Shown: one piece after another, positions 1 to 8,937 of the stretch | Layout: each line of letters opens with the position of its first letter | Numbering within the stretch: position 1 is the stretch's first letter | Source of the DNA: an uncultured Fidelibacterota bacterium | GTDB taxonomy: Bacteria > Marinisomatota > Marinisomatia > Marinisomatales > UBA1611 | DNA: 20,810 nt | Direction of reading: 5' to 3' | NCBI GenBank assembly: GCA_913041325.1 | Contig: CAJWHU010000008.1 | Span: 1-20,810, forward strand | Program-made: the position numbers and the translations under genes | Notes under the pieces: generated by a model | The model's input: the letters and a program-made list of their open reading frames with translations, nothing else | Databases searched by the model: none | What the model was told of the DNA's origin: nothing

Positions 1-1033
1 CTAAATACCATTTCATATTTCGCTCAGCTATAGGTTTGTAATGACCACGAACCTTCTCTTCATCGATTGGCTCACCATTATTTTGTTTTTTTACATCCTC
101 AATGATGTTGTTCAAATAGTTGTTAACCATAGATGGTGGAAAAGCGGGATCTACTTTTTTAATAAGAGTATCGACTAGGTCTTTTTCAAAAGCCGTTCTT
201 GATCGCTCCTCAAAATTTTGCCTTATTTTGTTACTAACATCAGTCCTTAATGATTCCTCTGAATCTAGATCAGGGTTGATTTGCTTTAGAAAATTTTCAT
301 CAATGGGCGGTAGCAACTCTCTCTCAACATTATCTACCTGAACCTCATAATCCGATTCTTTTTCTCCCTCTCCAAATGGTATGGTAATACGTGCCACACC
401 TCCTGGCTTCAGGCCAATTAGTTTATCTTTTTGGCTGTCAGTGAATGAATCTTGCCCAACCCTTAGGTATTGCTTCTCAAACTTTTTACCAATAATCGGG
501 ATACCAGTTTCATCCAGTTTTTGAAGTGTGCACACTATGTAATCACCCTCAGCCGCGCCATCCTCAACTTGTTGCATAGTTGCCCGTGATTTTCTTAATT
601 GGAGGATTGCATCTTCAATATCCTGCTCGTCATGAATGTATTTTGAACGCTGTACTTTTAAAGAATTTTTTTTCAATTTTGGAAGATCTAGCTTAGGTTC
701 AATCTCAAATTCTGCGGAAAAAGTAAACGGTTCCTCCATCTGAAATTTCACGTCACTTATCTCAGCTTTGTTGACTGGAGTCATTTCCTCTTTTTGAATG
801 GCCATGATATAATATTTTTGAAAATTTGAATCCATAAAATCAGCTTCAATATTGGGCTGGAACTGCTTAAGTAACCTATCTCTAGGGATTTTACCGGAGC
901 GAAATCCTGGCATCTTTATCTTTTTACTAAACTTCTTAATAGCACCATCAAAGTCCGTTTGAAGCTCCTCCCATGGAACCTCAATATCTAACTTTCTAGT
1001 GAATTCGTTAACCTTATTAACTTTTACTTTCAT
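1..1033 (-). CDS. tig: Trigger factor, ribosome-associated chaperone (3' end cut by window edge)
   Basis: Trigger factor binds the ribosome near the exit tunnel and holds nascent chains; it also carries a peptidyl-prolyl isomerase domain. My minus-strand translation from ATG 1033-1031 gives 344 residues with no stop before the left edge. The N-terminal ribosome-binding domain carries the signature GFRSGKIP at residues 43-50. An FKBP-like region follows at about 155-230 (GDYIVCTLQ, then a GLKPGG turn), and then the start of the helical substrate-binding domain. The family is usually around 430 residues, so roughly the last fifth is outside the window. The start is supported by AAGGA at 1043-1039, five bases before the ATG. 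The triplet cta at 1-3 is not in frame and is not the stop. It lies 162 bp downstream of the deiminase gene on the same strand. Identification is firm. Confidence 0.96.
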   Translation of the reverse strand, partial: MKVKVNKVNEFTRKLDIEVPWEELQTDFDGAIKKFSKKIKMPGFRSGKIPRDRLLKQFQPNIEADFMDSNFQKYYIMAIQKEEMTPVNKAEISDVKFQMEEPFTFSAEFEIEPKLDLPKLKKNSLKVQRSKYIHDEQDIEDAILQLRKSRATMQQVEDGAAEGDYIVCTLQKLDETGIPIIGKKFEKQYLRVGQDSFTDSQKDKLIGLKPGGVARITIPFGEGEKESDYEVQVDNVERELLPPIDENFLKQINPDLDSEESLRTDVSNKIRQNFEERSRTAFEKDLVDTLIKKVDPAFPPSMVNNYLNNIIEDVKKQNNGEPIDEEKVRGHYKPIAERNMKWYL

Positions 1034-1195
1034 CGTAGTCCTTGATATTTATATATACAATCATCACCTGTTTTTATAACGCGATTGTGCTTTTAATAAT
1101 TTATCTTAATGAATTGTTAAAGAATCTATGTGTTTTTGGAGCAAAAAATAATTGAACAGACCCATAAATAGCACAAGAAAATCTTTTTATAAAAT
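1034..1195. other. AT-rich intergenic gap upstream of tig
   Basis: This 162-bp gap between the deiminase stop and the tig start should hold the tig promoter. Reading toward tig I find only weak -35/-10 candidates (a TTAACA-like hexamer is the best) and no convincing terminator hairpin for the deiminase gene. The only site I would call is the tig ribosome binding site at 1039-1043. No open frame here looks coding. Confidence 0.5.
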
Positions 1196-2803
1196 TCAGC
1201 TACCAAATATAATTTGGTTAGCTAAAGTGTACACATCAAAATATGTCAATTGGCTATCGTCATTTAAATCTGAAACAGAAGATATACAGATGCCATCAAT
1301 AGCGGCATCCATCAGGTCTGTTAATAGTAAAACATCAATCACATCAATTTGCCCAGAGTTGTCAAGATCTCCATTCAACCAAGTATCACAAATCTCTGTT
1401 CGGCCAGCTAGAAATGAATGCCACCCAGCTGGAGGGTTTTTCTCATATCGGCCTGAGCCATCGGCAGCAGTGATAAAATATTCAATCGTTTCCTCATTAG
1501 TTAAAGCGGGTATATAGCCAATCCATTCTTCATGGGTATCGGAATTACTGAATTGATCCAGTAGACCAGATTGCCAGATGTCTGATGTTGAGTGTCTCCA
1601 GTATACTTTTAACGAATCTTGAATTAATCCAGAGTTGCTTAAATCATCAATATTTGAACTGATTTTGAAATGAGCACCGTCTGGGCTGGCACCATCATTT
1701 AACGGGTTATGGCTTATTTGTAACATTTGAGTGTCTGGTATGCCTTTTATTCTACAATGTAATGCATCAGTAGATTGCCACGTCCCTGAGAAACCCATTA
1801 CATCGTAACCCGGTAGTGCCTCGATATACGTTTGCAGAGCATCATCATCCCAGCTACTTCCATAAAGAGGAACCAGAACTTTGTCATTAACCATCAAAGA
1901 ATTTGTGTATGGTTCATCACTGGGTGTATATATTCTGTAAACTTCCCAAGGTTCACCCCATTTATTGAGCGTGCTTGCGAAATACTGTGCAGTCTCTTCG
2001 ATCTGGCTGTATTGAGGGTGAGTATTTGGCACCTCCCTAATTAGTACCTTGGTATGGCTTAAATATTTTCCCCAGCAGTCGATATGGTCGATGTAAGTAT
2101 TGTTAGGGTCGTCAATTACATGATATGTTTGAATACCATAATATTGCTCCATAAGATTGTTCAGAGATTCATCGGGAATGTTATTCTCTTGATATACTAA
2201 GTCTGAGGAGGCTGCAATACCCAAGCCGTCAGTCATATAATTTCCTCCTGCATGTATAATATCGACGGCATAGTATGGAACATTTAAGTGGTTTGCAATT
2301 TTGAGAGGGGCATCGTTATCATTCGGTCGGGGTCTGTTGTAAGTGAAGTCAACTATTGAGACTTCTCTATCAGCATTTACAATCCACCACGGTCCATAGT
2401 CCCGTGTCCAGTAGCTATCAGTTGAGCCTAATATAAACTCAACATTATCCATGTTTACTGATCCGCTGGCCATTGTCGAGTTTGCAATGTCCTGGAGCTC
2501 AATAGATACAAGACAGAATATGGTTACATCCTCCGATAATTCGGAAATTATTTCAGTGCTTATTCCAAAAGGATAGCGGATGAGTACTCCCTGCATTGGT
2601 TCAAACTCGGCTATGTTTCTAATCGGAAGCGCTGGAGGGTCGGTATCTCTTCCCATTTCATATATCTGATCTAATCTCTGAATTTCTTGCTCAGTTAAAC
2701 CTTTCGGAAGCTCAAAAATATTATCAGCGTCAACCAAAGAGGTAAAAAGGTGTAAAAAAAGTGCTACCTTTGTCGCGCCTATCTTAACAGAGGGCCTAAT
2801 CAT
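1196..2803 (-). CDS. Secreted PPAD-like peptidylarginine deiminase with C-terminal dockerin
   Basis: 535 residues, guanidino-group-modifying superfamily, PAD_porph family (which also holds agmatine deiminases). Residues 1-26 look like a signal peptide (hydrophobic core VALFLHLFTSLV). The catalytic set is complete: Asp135 in RDYGPWW, His240 and Asp242 in DHID, Asn301 in YTNS, Cys350 in DALHC. Spacing closely follows Porphyromonas PPAD as I recall it (D130, H236, D238, N297, C351). NRPRPND at 156-162 supplies Arg157 and Arg159, matching the PPAD arginine pair that binds the C-terminal carboxylate of peptidyl-arginine. I therefore favour a protein/peptide deiminase over agmatine deiminase. Residues about 385-465 look like an Ig-type beta domain. 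Two dockerin-type calcium loops follow: D479/D481/S483/D490 and D512/N514/D516/D523, each preceded by a Cys (C472, C506). The ATG at 2803 lacks a clear Shine-Dalgarno sequence. No cohesin gene is seen here. Confidence 0.85.
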   Translation of the reverse strand: MIRPSVKIGATKVALFLHLFTSLVDADNIFELPKGLTEQEIQRLDQIYEMGRDTDPPALPIRNIAEFEPMQGVLIRYPFGISTEIISELSEDVTIFCLVSIELQDIANSTMASGSVNMDNVEFILGSTDSYWTRDYGPWWIVNADREVSIVDFTYNRPRPNDNDAPLKIANHLNVPYYAVDIIHAGGNYMTDGLGIAASSDLVYQENNIPDESLNNLMEQYYGIQTYHVIDDPNNTYIDHIDCWGKYLSHTKVLIREVPNTHPQYSQIEETAQYFASTLNKWGEPWEVYRIYTPSDEPYTNSLMVNDKVLVPLYGSSWDDDALQTYIEALPGYDVMGFSGTWQSTDALHCRIKGIPDTQMLQISHNPLNDGASPDGAHFKISSNIDDLSNSGLIQDSLKVYWRHSTSDIWQSGLLDQFSNSDTHEEWIGYIPALTNEETIEYFITAADGSGRYEKNPPAGWHSFLAGRTEICDTWLNGDLDNSGQIDVIDVLLLTDLMDAAIDGICISSVSDLNDDSQLTYFDVYTLANQIIFGS

Positions 2804-2850
2804 AAGTTTTCAATATAAATTATATCGATGATAAGGCTGGATACGAACTA

Positions 2851-3282
2851 CTATTGCCTGAGTCTGTAGGTTGCACCTTCCATTGTTTTTAAGAATTTTT
2901 CCACTTGATTTTCTGTATGAAAGAGTTGATCCATTGGAACAAATACATCACTTGGATACTCTTCCTCATCGTAGTCTCTAAGGAAGTTTGACTCAAGTTT
3001 GATGAGCAGGTCACGAAGTACCATGGGTGGGATTTCTTTATTTCTCAGAAAATTAATCTGCAAATTTAATTGACCGGTGGATGTCATATGGAACAGTGGA
3101 ATTGAGCCCACATCTGTGTTACAGCGAAAAGTTAGAGTGCCATGGTCTGCTCCCCGTCCCCAGGATATGTCGTCAGCAAACTTTTCAGAAAAATCAATGA
3201 TAGACACGCCTATCTTAGCAATCTCTCTGGTGCAATGTTCTCGGATGTGATTTACAAATGAATTTTTGTCCCAGTTCGACAT
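2851..3282 (-). CDS. Hypothetical cytoplasmic protein, 143 aa
   Basis: I do not recognise this family. The protein has no signal peptide or membrane segment and appears soluble and cytosolic. Visible features are a conserved-looking SWGRGADHGTLTF stretch at about residues 40-52, predicted beta strands in the middle, and an acidic patch DYDEEEYP near residue 100. The ATG at 3282 is preceded by a strong ribosome binding site, AAGGGGG at 3293-3287, which supports a real gene and this start. It sits 47 bp upstream of the deiminase gene and 88 bp downstream of the M61 peptidase gene on the same strand. The context gives no clear functional hint. Confidence 0.75.
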   Translation of the reverse strand: MSNWDKNSFVNHIREHCTREIAKIGVSIIDFSEKFADDISWGRGADHGTLTFRCNTDVGSIPLFHMTSTGQLNLQINFLRNKEIPPMVLRDLLIKLESNFLRDYDEEEYPSDVFVPMDQLFHTENQVEKFLKTMEGATYRLRQ

Positions 3283-3370
3283 TTAACCCCCTTAAAATGT
3301 AATAATAGGTACAAATATGGTAGCGCAATTTAAACAATAAGTTTACAAAAATGGAAGAGAGTAGTTCAGC

Positions 3371-5305
3371 TTACTTGTTTCCAATCCAAACTGAAAAAAA
3401 CTTAGATTGTAATTGAGTTGGATTTTTTTCTAAACGCAGCCTATGTCTGTACCTTGTTTTTTTATGCTCAATATTGTAGGGTAAAGATAAACTAATACCA
3501 TCACGTTTTACTCCGATCTTTACCTTTCTCCCCTCTTCGTATGGATAGCCATAGTCGTCAAAAAATAATGAATCTAAGATTTCTACGTTAACACTATCAC
3601 CAATTTTCAGACCAATTGGGTCTGCGCTACCAACCTTTTTTATTTTTCGATATTTACCTGCCGATAACAAATATGTTTTTGTACCGTAATCTTTGAGAAT
3701 GCGCTTAGGTACTTGGTGGCTACCTTTTTCTGAGTATAAAACTCCTATTTGATCTAACCCATCTTTCAAATTTAGTGGCACAGTTCCTTCAACATAATCA
3801 GCAAACCAGTATCTTAAATCTGGATGCACACGAGCAGTAAACTCATCAAAAAAGTCTTCCTCATCAAATGGTTTAGTGGCGCCATATTTATCTACTAATT
3901 CTAAAATAATATCCTTCAATGTTTTTTTGCCATTGGTTAATCGGATTATTTCAATGTCAAGAAGCAGACCCAAAACTGCTCCTCTTTGATAAACTTGAAG
4001 GTAATGTTTTCCATATTTTTTTTTAAAAACATTCCTGCTCATCTCTGTAAAGGGTATTTTTCGCTCTGGATATTTCTCTGCAGCTACGATTTTATTTCTC
4101 ATCCGGCTCCCAAAAAATTCCCTTTTGGAAATCATACCAGATTGCAACAATATTAAATTCGCAAAATATTCGGTTACACCCTCATACAGCCAAAGGTGCT
4201 TAGACATTTCAGGCCTAACATAGTTGAAACTACCGATGTGCTCACTATGAAGACTCAGCGGAGTGAAAATGTGCATGAATTCGTGTAATGCAATACGCTT
4301 GATCGTTGATATAAATGTAGTGTCTCCATAATCTGGCAGGACATAAAAAGAGGAGTTACCGTGCTCAAGAGCTCCACCCCAGAAAAGTGATTTATTTTTA
4401 CGGTAAGCATATATTTTAGTTCCAATGCCAACATCCTTAGACCGCATTTTTTCTATAAAAGGCTTTCCATCTTTAATGTATAAGATAAAGTGGTATTCCT
4501 CAACAGGCAAAACATCAGTAAAGTTCGCAACGGCCTCCATAATAGGTTGTATATCATTTTTAATTAGCCTAGCATACCCAGTGCTTCCATTTTCGTGGTA
4601 TGCCTCTATGAAAACTTTAGAATTATTAACAGTAAATGTGGATGTGTCAGGTCTCGATATCATGATGGGACAATCAATTAGATGGTGATAATCGCGTGCT
4701 TCATATGTTACACTTTGGCCTATTTCAAACATTACAGGCAAAGCTGAAAATGATTTCATCTCGCTGGGGCGAGTGATGGTAAGCTGTACAGGACGATACT
4801 CTAGGCCTTCAAAAAACCCGAACCATCCAGGCGCGTTAATCACAAAGTTTTGTGATTCTTCAATGTTTGTACCAGCCATGGGCCAAATCCTTTTCTTAGC
4901 TTTAGAATGGTCCCAGGTATCATCTATCCAATAATTAATTGAAGATAAGTCAGATGCATTTTTGATAATAAAAGTGTTTTTACCAGCTTTTTTATAAGAA
5001 AGTAAGTACCCTTTAGAATCTTTTGGCTCAATTGTTGTAACCATTTCTCCATAATCTAACTCTTTGTAGGTGCCTGGTATAGTTTTAGGAAAATGATAGA
5101 CAACAGTATCCTGATTAATTCCAGGGCATTGTAGATTAACATACACCTTGTCATCTACAACTTTTTCTAGGTTTATTGAGTAGATATATTTGTGAAGGTC
5201 ATATTCTTTTTTGGGCGCAAGGTTTAATTTTGGCCTTAATGATGAACAGTTTAAAAATATAGTAGTGATAATAACTACAGACGTACATGGTAATATTTTT
5301 CTCAA
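3371..5305 (-). CDS. M61-family metallopeptidase (glycyl aminopeptidase-like), probably exported
   Basis: 644 residues. The zinc site HEFMH is at residues 341-345 and the third ligand is most likely Glu375 in LYEGVTEY, about 30 residues later, the spacing expected for M61 (M1 uses 18-19). GGALEHGNSS at 310-319, just before the helix, is another M61 hallmark. An N-terminal beta domain spans about 35-215; the C-terminal part (about 520-620) may be a degenerate PDZ domain. The N-terminus is hydrophobic and ends in LNCSS with Cys20, so it may be a lipoprotein, though Asn at -1 is unusual for a lipobox. The only start giving the whole signal sequence is TTG 5305-5303, with no clear Shine-Dalgarno. 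It lies 35 bp behind the permease/M1 gene, so the two peptidases are probably co-transcribed. M61 enzymes release N-terminal Gly/Ala from peptides; substrate here is unknown. Confidence 0.88.
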   Translation of the reverse strand: MRKILPCTSVVIITTIFLNCSSLRPKLNLAPKKEYDLHKYIYSINLEKVVDDKVYVNLQCPGINQDTVVYHFPKTIPGTYKELDYGEMVTTIEPKDSKGYLLSYKKAGKNTFIIKNASDLSSINYWIDDTWDHSKAKKRIWPMAGTNIEESQNFVINAPGWFGFFEGLEYRPVQLTITRPSEMKSFSALPVMFEIGQSVTYEARDYHHLIDCPIMISRPDTSTFTVNNSKVFIEAYHENGSTGYARLIKNDIQPIMEAVANFTDVLPVEEYHFILYIKDGKPFIEKMRSKDVGIGTKIYAYRKNKSLFWGGALEHGNSSFYVLPDYGDTTFISTIKRIALHEFMHIFTPLSLHSEHIGSFNYVRPEMSKHLWLYEGVTEYFANLILLQSGMISKREFFGSRMRNKIVAAEKYPERKIPFTEMSRNVFKKKYGKHYLQVYQRGAVLGLLLDIEIIRLTNGKKTLKDIILELVDKYGATKPFDEEDFFDEFTARVHPDLRYWFADYVEGTVPLNLKDGLDQIGVLYSEKGSHQVPKRILKDYGTKTYLLSAGKYRKIKKVGSADPIGLKIGDSVNVEILDSLFFDDYGYPYEEGRKVKIGVKRDGISLSLPYNIEHKKTRYRHRLRLEKNPTQLQSKFFSVWIGNK

Positions 5306-5340
5306 ATTTTTATCGCACTGAGTACTGCTAAATAAAGGTA

Positions 5341-8300
5341 CTATTTGAATGAAACAGCTATCAGATTGTCTTTTGAATCCCTATCAATAAATTTGTTCAA
5401 TGGATCAATTCCTGCTTTAGTGGGTTTCTTATCTAAACTGATGGAAAATGTCGACAGACTATCAGCTATGAACACCTTTTTGACATAGATTGGTAGCTCC
5501 TCGCTTATACCATTTTTTTCTACCTCACTGAAAACACCAATTTCCAACCAGTCATTTATTGGCACACTAGTCTGAACACCCAAACTATCGGAGTAAACTT
5601 TTTTTGCCTCCACCTCGAGCGTGAGGTTATATGTGCCATCTAAATTCTCGGTTGCGTTGGCTGATTTTGCTTTGTTCTCATATAGCGTTATTTTCTCAAA
5701 TGTATCTGTAAGCAAATACTTCATATCTTCTGGCACATTCTTTTTTATGGAGGCAATAAGCTGACCAACATTAGGATAGGGGTCGTACTGATATCTGTGA
5801 TCATCAATGAATTGGCCTAAACTTTTGTTGAATACTTTTTCGCCAATCAAATTTGAAAGGGTGTATAAAATGAGCCCAGCCTTGTTATAAACTATGTACT
5901 GCTCGTTACCTTCTGTCGATATAATGTTTGGTTCCTCAGAGTCAAAAGCTCTGCCCTCAAGATATTGATCAAGCTCATATTTTAAAAACTTTCTTAGCTG
6001 CTTCTCACCTTTCTCAATTGCCAACAGTGATACTGCAGAATATTCTGATAGCCCCTCGCTCATAAAGTTGGAACCTTTGACATTGCCACCGGATAATTGG
6101 TGTGGCCACCACTGATGCCCCATTTCATGCGCAGTTACCCAAAATGGCATATCTAGATCTTCGGGGTCTTCAGGGTCTATGTCCATAACAAATCCCATAG
6201 ACTCCGAAAAGGGTATGGTGTTGGGAAAAGATTGTGCAAAAGAATTGTATCTTGGAAACTCTAAGATCCTACATTGTCTGTAAGGGTATGGCCCGTATAT
6301 GGAGCTGTAATAGTCGATTGATCTTTTCATTGCATGCATCATCGTTTTCAGGTTATAAACGTGTTTTGGATGATGATAAATCTCAAGACTTATGCCATTG
6401 TGTTCATCTTTCATGATATCATAGCGACCAGAAACAAATGTGAAAAAGTTTAGGATAGGTTTATCCATTTTGTAATGGAAATATTTTCTGTCTGACCCTT
6501 CGTCCCACTCTCTTTGAAGGTAGCCTGGTGCCATCGCTATTTGTCCTTTTTCAGTGCTTACTATTGCCTCAAAATCAACCCAGTCCGCGTCTCTTCCGAT
6601 CAAGCCATACTTGTTCCCTTGAACATCATCAAACTTTGGTAGCTTTCTTCTCTCTTCGAGACCGTATTTTTTTCTCACCATTTTCTGACGTATTTCTCTG
6701 TTACTATTATACCCGAAATTTGGAAATAAAAGGCTGCTTTGGATCATGGTTCCATTTTTAACGACTAGTTTATCGACACCATCATTTTTAAATCCCTTTC
6801 TTGATCTACTACCTGAAAAGTTAAGTTCAAGCTCATCACCTGGGTCTATAGGAGGGTCAAATGCATACATTTTCATTCCTAGAACACTATCATTATATAC
6901 CAGCTCACTGGGCCTACTCCATTCAAAGGTATCAAACCCCCACTCTGCTTGAGAACAGAAAACAGTATCTACCCTGATATCGTGTTTGTTTTTAAGTTTA
7001 TATGTTCCGCTAAACTCTAAGCGGCTATCGCTTGGGAAGATATCAACACTGCAGTTTACGCTTGTTATCTTTGGCTGTATGGCACCCTCATACTTTTTGT
7101 ATAACTTTTCATATTCAGCTGATTGCTTCTCAAAATGTTTTGGTGGAAAAAAATCATTTAGAATATTTGTATTGTAAAAAATAAATATCCCTGAACCCGA
7201 AAATACTAGAGACCAGAGAAATAGATTAATTTTGATATTTTTTGATAATCTGTTATTGATTTTTCGTAATCGATGATTGAAATCTTCAACCAACCCTCTT
7301 CTCCACATTAAATTGGAGAAAAGAGCCAGGAGAACGGCGAACGAGCCCCAATATAATTTGTACCAGAAAACTCGATTAACATATGGAGAAAATCCGTTCA
7401 TGTCCGAAAAAGTAGCCCCAGCACCAGAACCGTAGTAGTATAACGTATGAGTAAATCCAAGTTGTCCCTTAAACATTCCAAAAATAAAGTATAGCACAAT
7501 GATAAAGTGCCCAACATATTTATTTGTTACGACAGTTTGCACAGCAAATGAAAGGACACAGAGTAACATGTAGTCAGTCCACTCTAGAAGAAACAACCTT
7601 TTGATGTATAAGGGTATATCATAGTCATAAAAACCATGCCAAGTTTGGATACCAATGCCCACCAACATGAGTATAAGCAACAAAATCCCAGGAATCAGTA
7701 TTAAAGCAATAAGTTTTGAAAGCATAGGGATCCAGTTTGGGACAGGGTGAGCATCAAGTATGCTGTCTGCTCCTAACTCAGACTCTCTCCATACGATCTG
7801 GCCCGAATAAAATGTTATTATTATTAGCATGAAAAGCGCAAAGCTTCCTGACAATACAGACAGAACTTGATAGGTTACTGGTAGAGTTTTGACTCCATTA
7901 AAACTTCCGATTGCAGATTGATTTAAAATTAAAAACCCAACAGCGGTTCCAATGATCCCGAGAAAATATGAATCTCTGAATGCCCGCTTTATTTCAGTTT
8001 TTACCTTTGACTTTAGCTGCAGAAGAGAAGTATTGTATCCGAATACAGCAACTGACCGAGGTAGAGTGATTGCAGCAAGATTAACCTCTGCCAGACTTTT
8101 TTTCTCGATTTTATTTTTTTTCTTTTTTGTAATATGAGTAAAGTCAAATTTATTTAGCCCCAAGAACAAAATTATAAGACCAAACGAGACCCAAATTATT
8201 CTGTTTAGTAGCAACCATCCATCAAGGGGTACGAGCAACTGATTTTTTTCGGCAGGTGTCCAGTATCGCGTTGACTCTGAAACAGCCTCACCTCCAAATG

Positions 8301-8937
8301 GATCAAGGAGCGAAGCAATCCATCGTGTCTCTATATCTGTCATTAAATTTCCTGCGGTTAGATAACCAAACAGAAGTATGACCGATCCTAGATAGGTTGG
8401 CAACATTCTTTTTGTAAGTATTGCTAAAGTGAATAACAAACTCCCAATGAAAAATATATTAGGTACCACAAAAATAAAAAATGGTTGAACAAAGGCATCA
8501 AATCGTAATGGACCAATTCCATCTTGGTCTAGGTAGGGCATGAGAAAAGCTATGAATAATCCAAGAGAGAAAAAGATATGTATGGATATATTTAAAAAAA
8601 GTGCGCCACTAAACCTTCCTAAAAAATAGGAATATGGCCTGATTGGCTTTGTGAAAATGAGAGGGTGTATTTTATTTTCGTAATCTCTATAGGCTGCGTT
8701 GCCAAATAGAGCTGCGCAGATAACAGTACCTAGTATAGTAAAGCTAGCTTGAAAACCGGCAATTGCTTCAGGCGCATTCCACTTTGTATTATCCATTACC
8801 GCACTGACTCCGGTGAATGCACCCCCCAGCACGTTAACGATTAGAAAAGCAATTGCGAAAAATATTAGGCAATAAACCCAGAAAGAAATCTTTCTTAGAC
8901 CCAATTTGATTTCAAATAGTGTGATATTTAAAAACAT
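5341..8937 (-). CDS. ABC-2 permease fused to M1-family aminopeptidase
   Basis: 1198 residues. The first ~590 form two hydrophobic blocks of about six helices each (about 15-265 and 315-565), resembling a duplicated ABC-2 permease. The cytoplasmic link between them is basic (KKKKNKIEKK). A further helix near 585 leads into a large extracytoplasmic M1 domain. The zinc site is HEMGHQWW at 937-944 (H937, E938, H941) with the third ligand at E961. That is 19 residues after the second His rather than the classical 18, which I recall as normal for this fusion family. FPRYNSFAQSFPNTIPFSE replaces the GAMEN motif. The gene starts immediately after the stop of the ATPase gene (TAA then ATG, no gap), implying translational coupling. 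The fusion is known in Bacteroidetes-type bacteria; what is transported is not established. It may be a membrane-tethered aminopeptidase whose activity or export is driven by the ABC module. Confidence 0.92.
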   Translation of the reverse strand: MFLNITLFEIKLGLRKISFWVYCLIFFAIAFLIVNVLGGAFTGVSAVMDNTKWNAPEAIAGFQASFTILGTVICAALFGNAAYRDYENKIHPLIFTKPIRPYSYFLGRFSGALFLNISIHIFFSLGLFIAFLMPYLDQDGIGPLRFDAFVQPFFIFVVPNIFFIGSLLFTLAILTKRMLPTYLGSVILLFGYLTAGNLMTDIETRWIASLLDPFGGEAVSESTRYWTPAEKNQLLVPLDGWLLLNRIIWVSFGLIILFLGLNKFDFTHITKKKKNKIEKKSLAEVNLAAITLPRSVAVFGYNTSLLQLKSKVKTEIKRAFRDSYFLGIIGTAVGFLILNQSAIGSFNGVKTLPVTYQVLSVLSGSFALFMLIIITFYSGQIVWRESELGADSILDAHPVPNWIPMLSKLIALILIPGILLLILMLVGIGIQTWHGFYDYDIPLYIKRLFLLEWTDYMLLCVLSFAVQTVVTNKYVGHFIIVLYFIFGMFKGQLGFTHTLYYYGSGAGATFSDMNGFSPYVNRVFWYKLYWGSFAVLLALFSNLMWRRGLVEDFNHRLRKINNRLSKNIKINLFLWSLVFSGSGIFIFYNTNILNDFFPPKHFEKQSAEYEKLYKKYEGAIQPKITSVNCSVDIFPSDSRLEFSGTYKLKNKHDIRVDTVFCSQAEWGFDTFEWSRPSELVYNDSVLGMKMYAFDPPIDPGDELELNFSGSRSRKGFKNDGVDKLVVKNGTMIQSSLLFPNFGYNSNREIRQKMVRKKYGLEERRKLPKFDDVQGNKYGLIGRDADWVDFEAIVSTEKGQIAMAPGYLQREWDEGSDRKYFHYKMDKPILNFFTFVSGRYDIMKDEHNGISLEIYHHPKHVYNLKTMMHAMKRSIDYYSSIYGPYPYRQCRILEFPRYNSFAQSFPNTIPFSESMGFVMDIDPEDPEDLDMPFWVTAHEMGHQWWPHQLSGGNVKGSNFMSEGLSEYSAVSLLAIEKGEKQLRKFLKYELDQYLEGRAFDSEEPNIISTEGNEQYIVYNKAGLILYTLSNLIGEKVFNKSLGQFIDDHRYQYDPYPNVGQLIASIKKNVPEDMKYLLTDTFEKITLYENKAKSANATENLDGTYNLTLEVEAKKVYSDSLGVQTSVPINDWLEIGVFSEVEKNGISEELPIYVKKVFIADSLSTFSISLDKKPTKAGIDPLNKFIDRDSKDNLIAVSFK

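Noticed and set aside
1..3. Triplet cta at the window edge looking like the tig stop codon
   Set aside because: Counting codons from ATG 1033 puts it out of frame; the gene continues beyond the window.
1196..2803. Plain agmatine deiminase annotation for the deiminase gene
   Set aside because: A signal peptide, the NRPRPND arginine pair, the Ig-like domain and dockerin fit a secreted PPAD-like enzyme better than a cytosolic polyamine enzyme.
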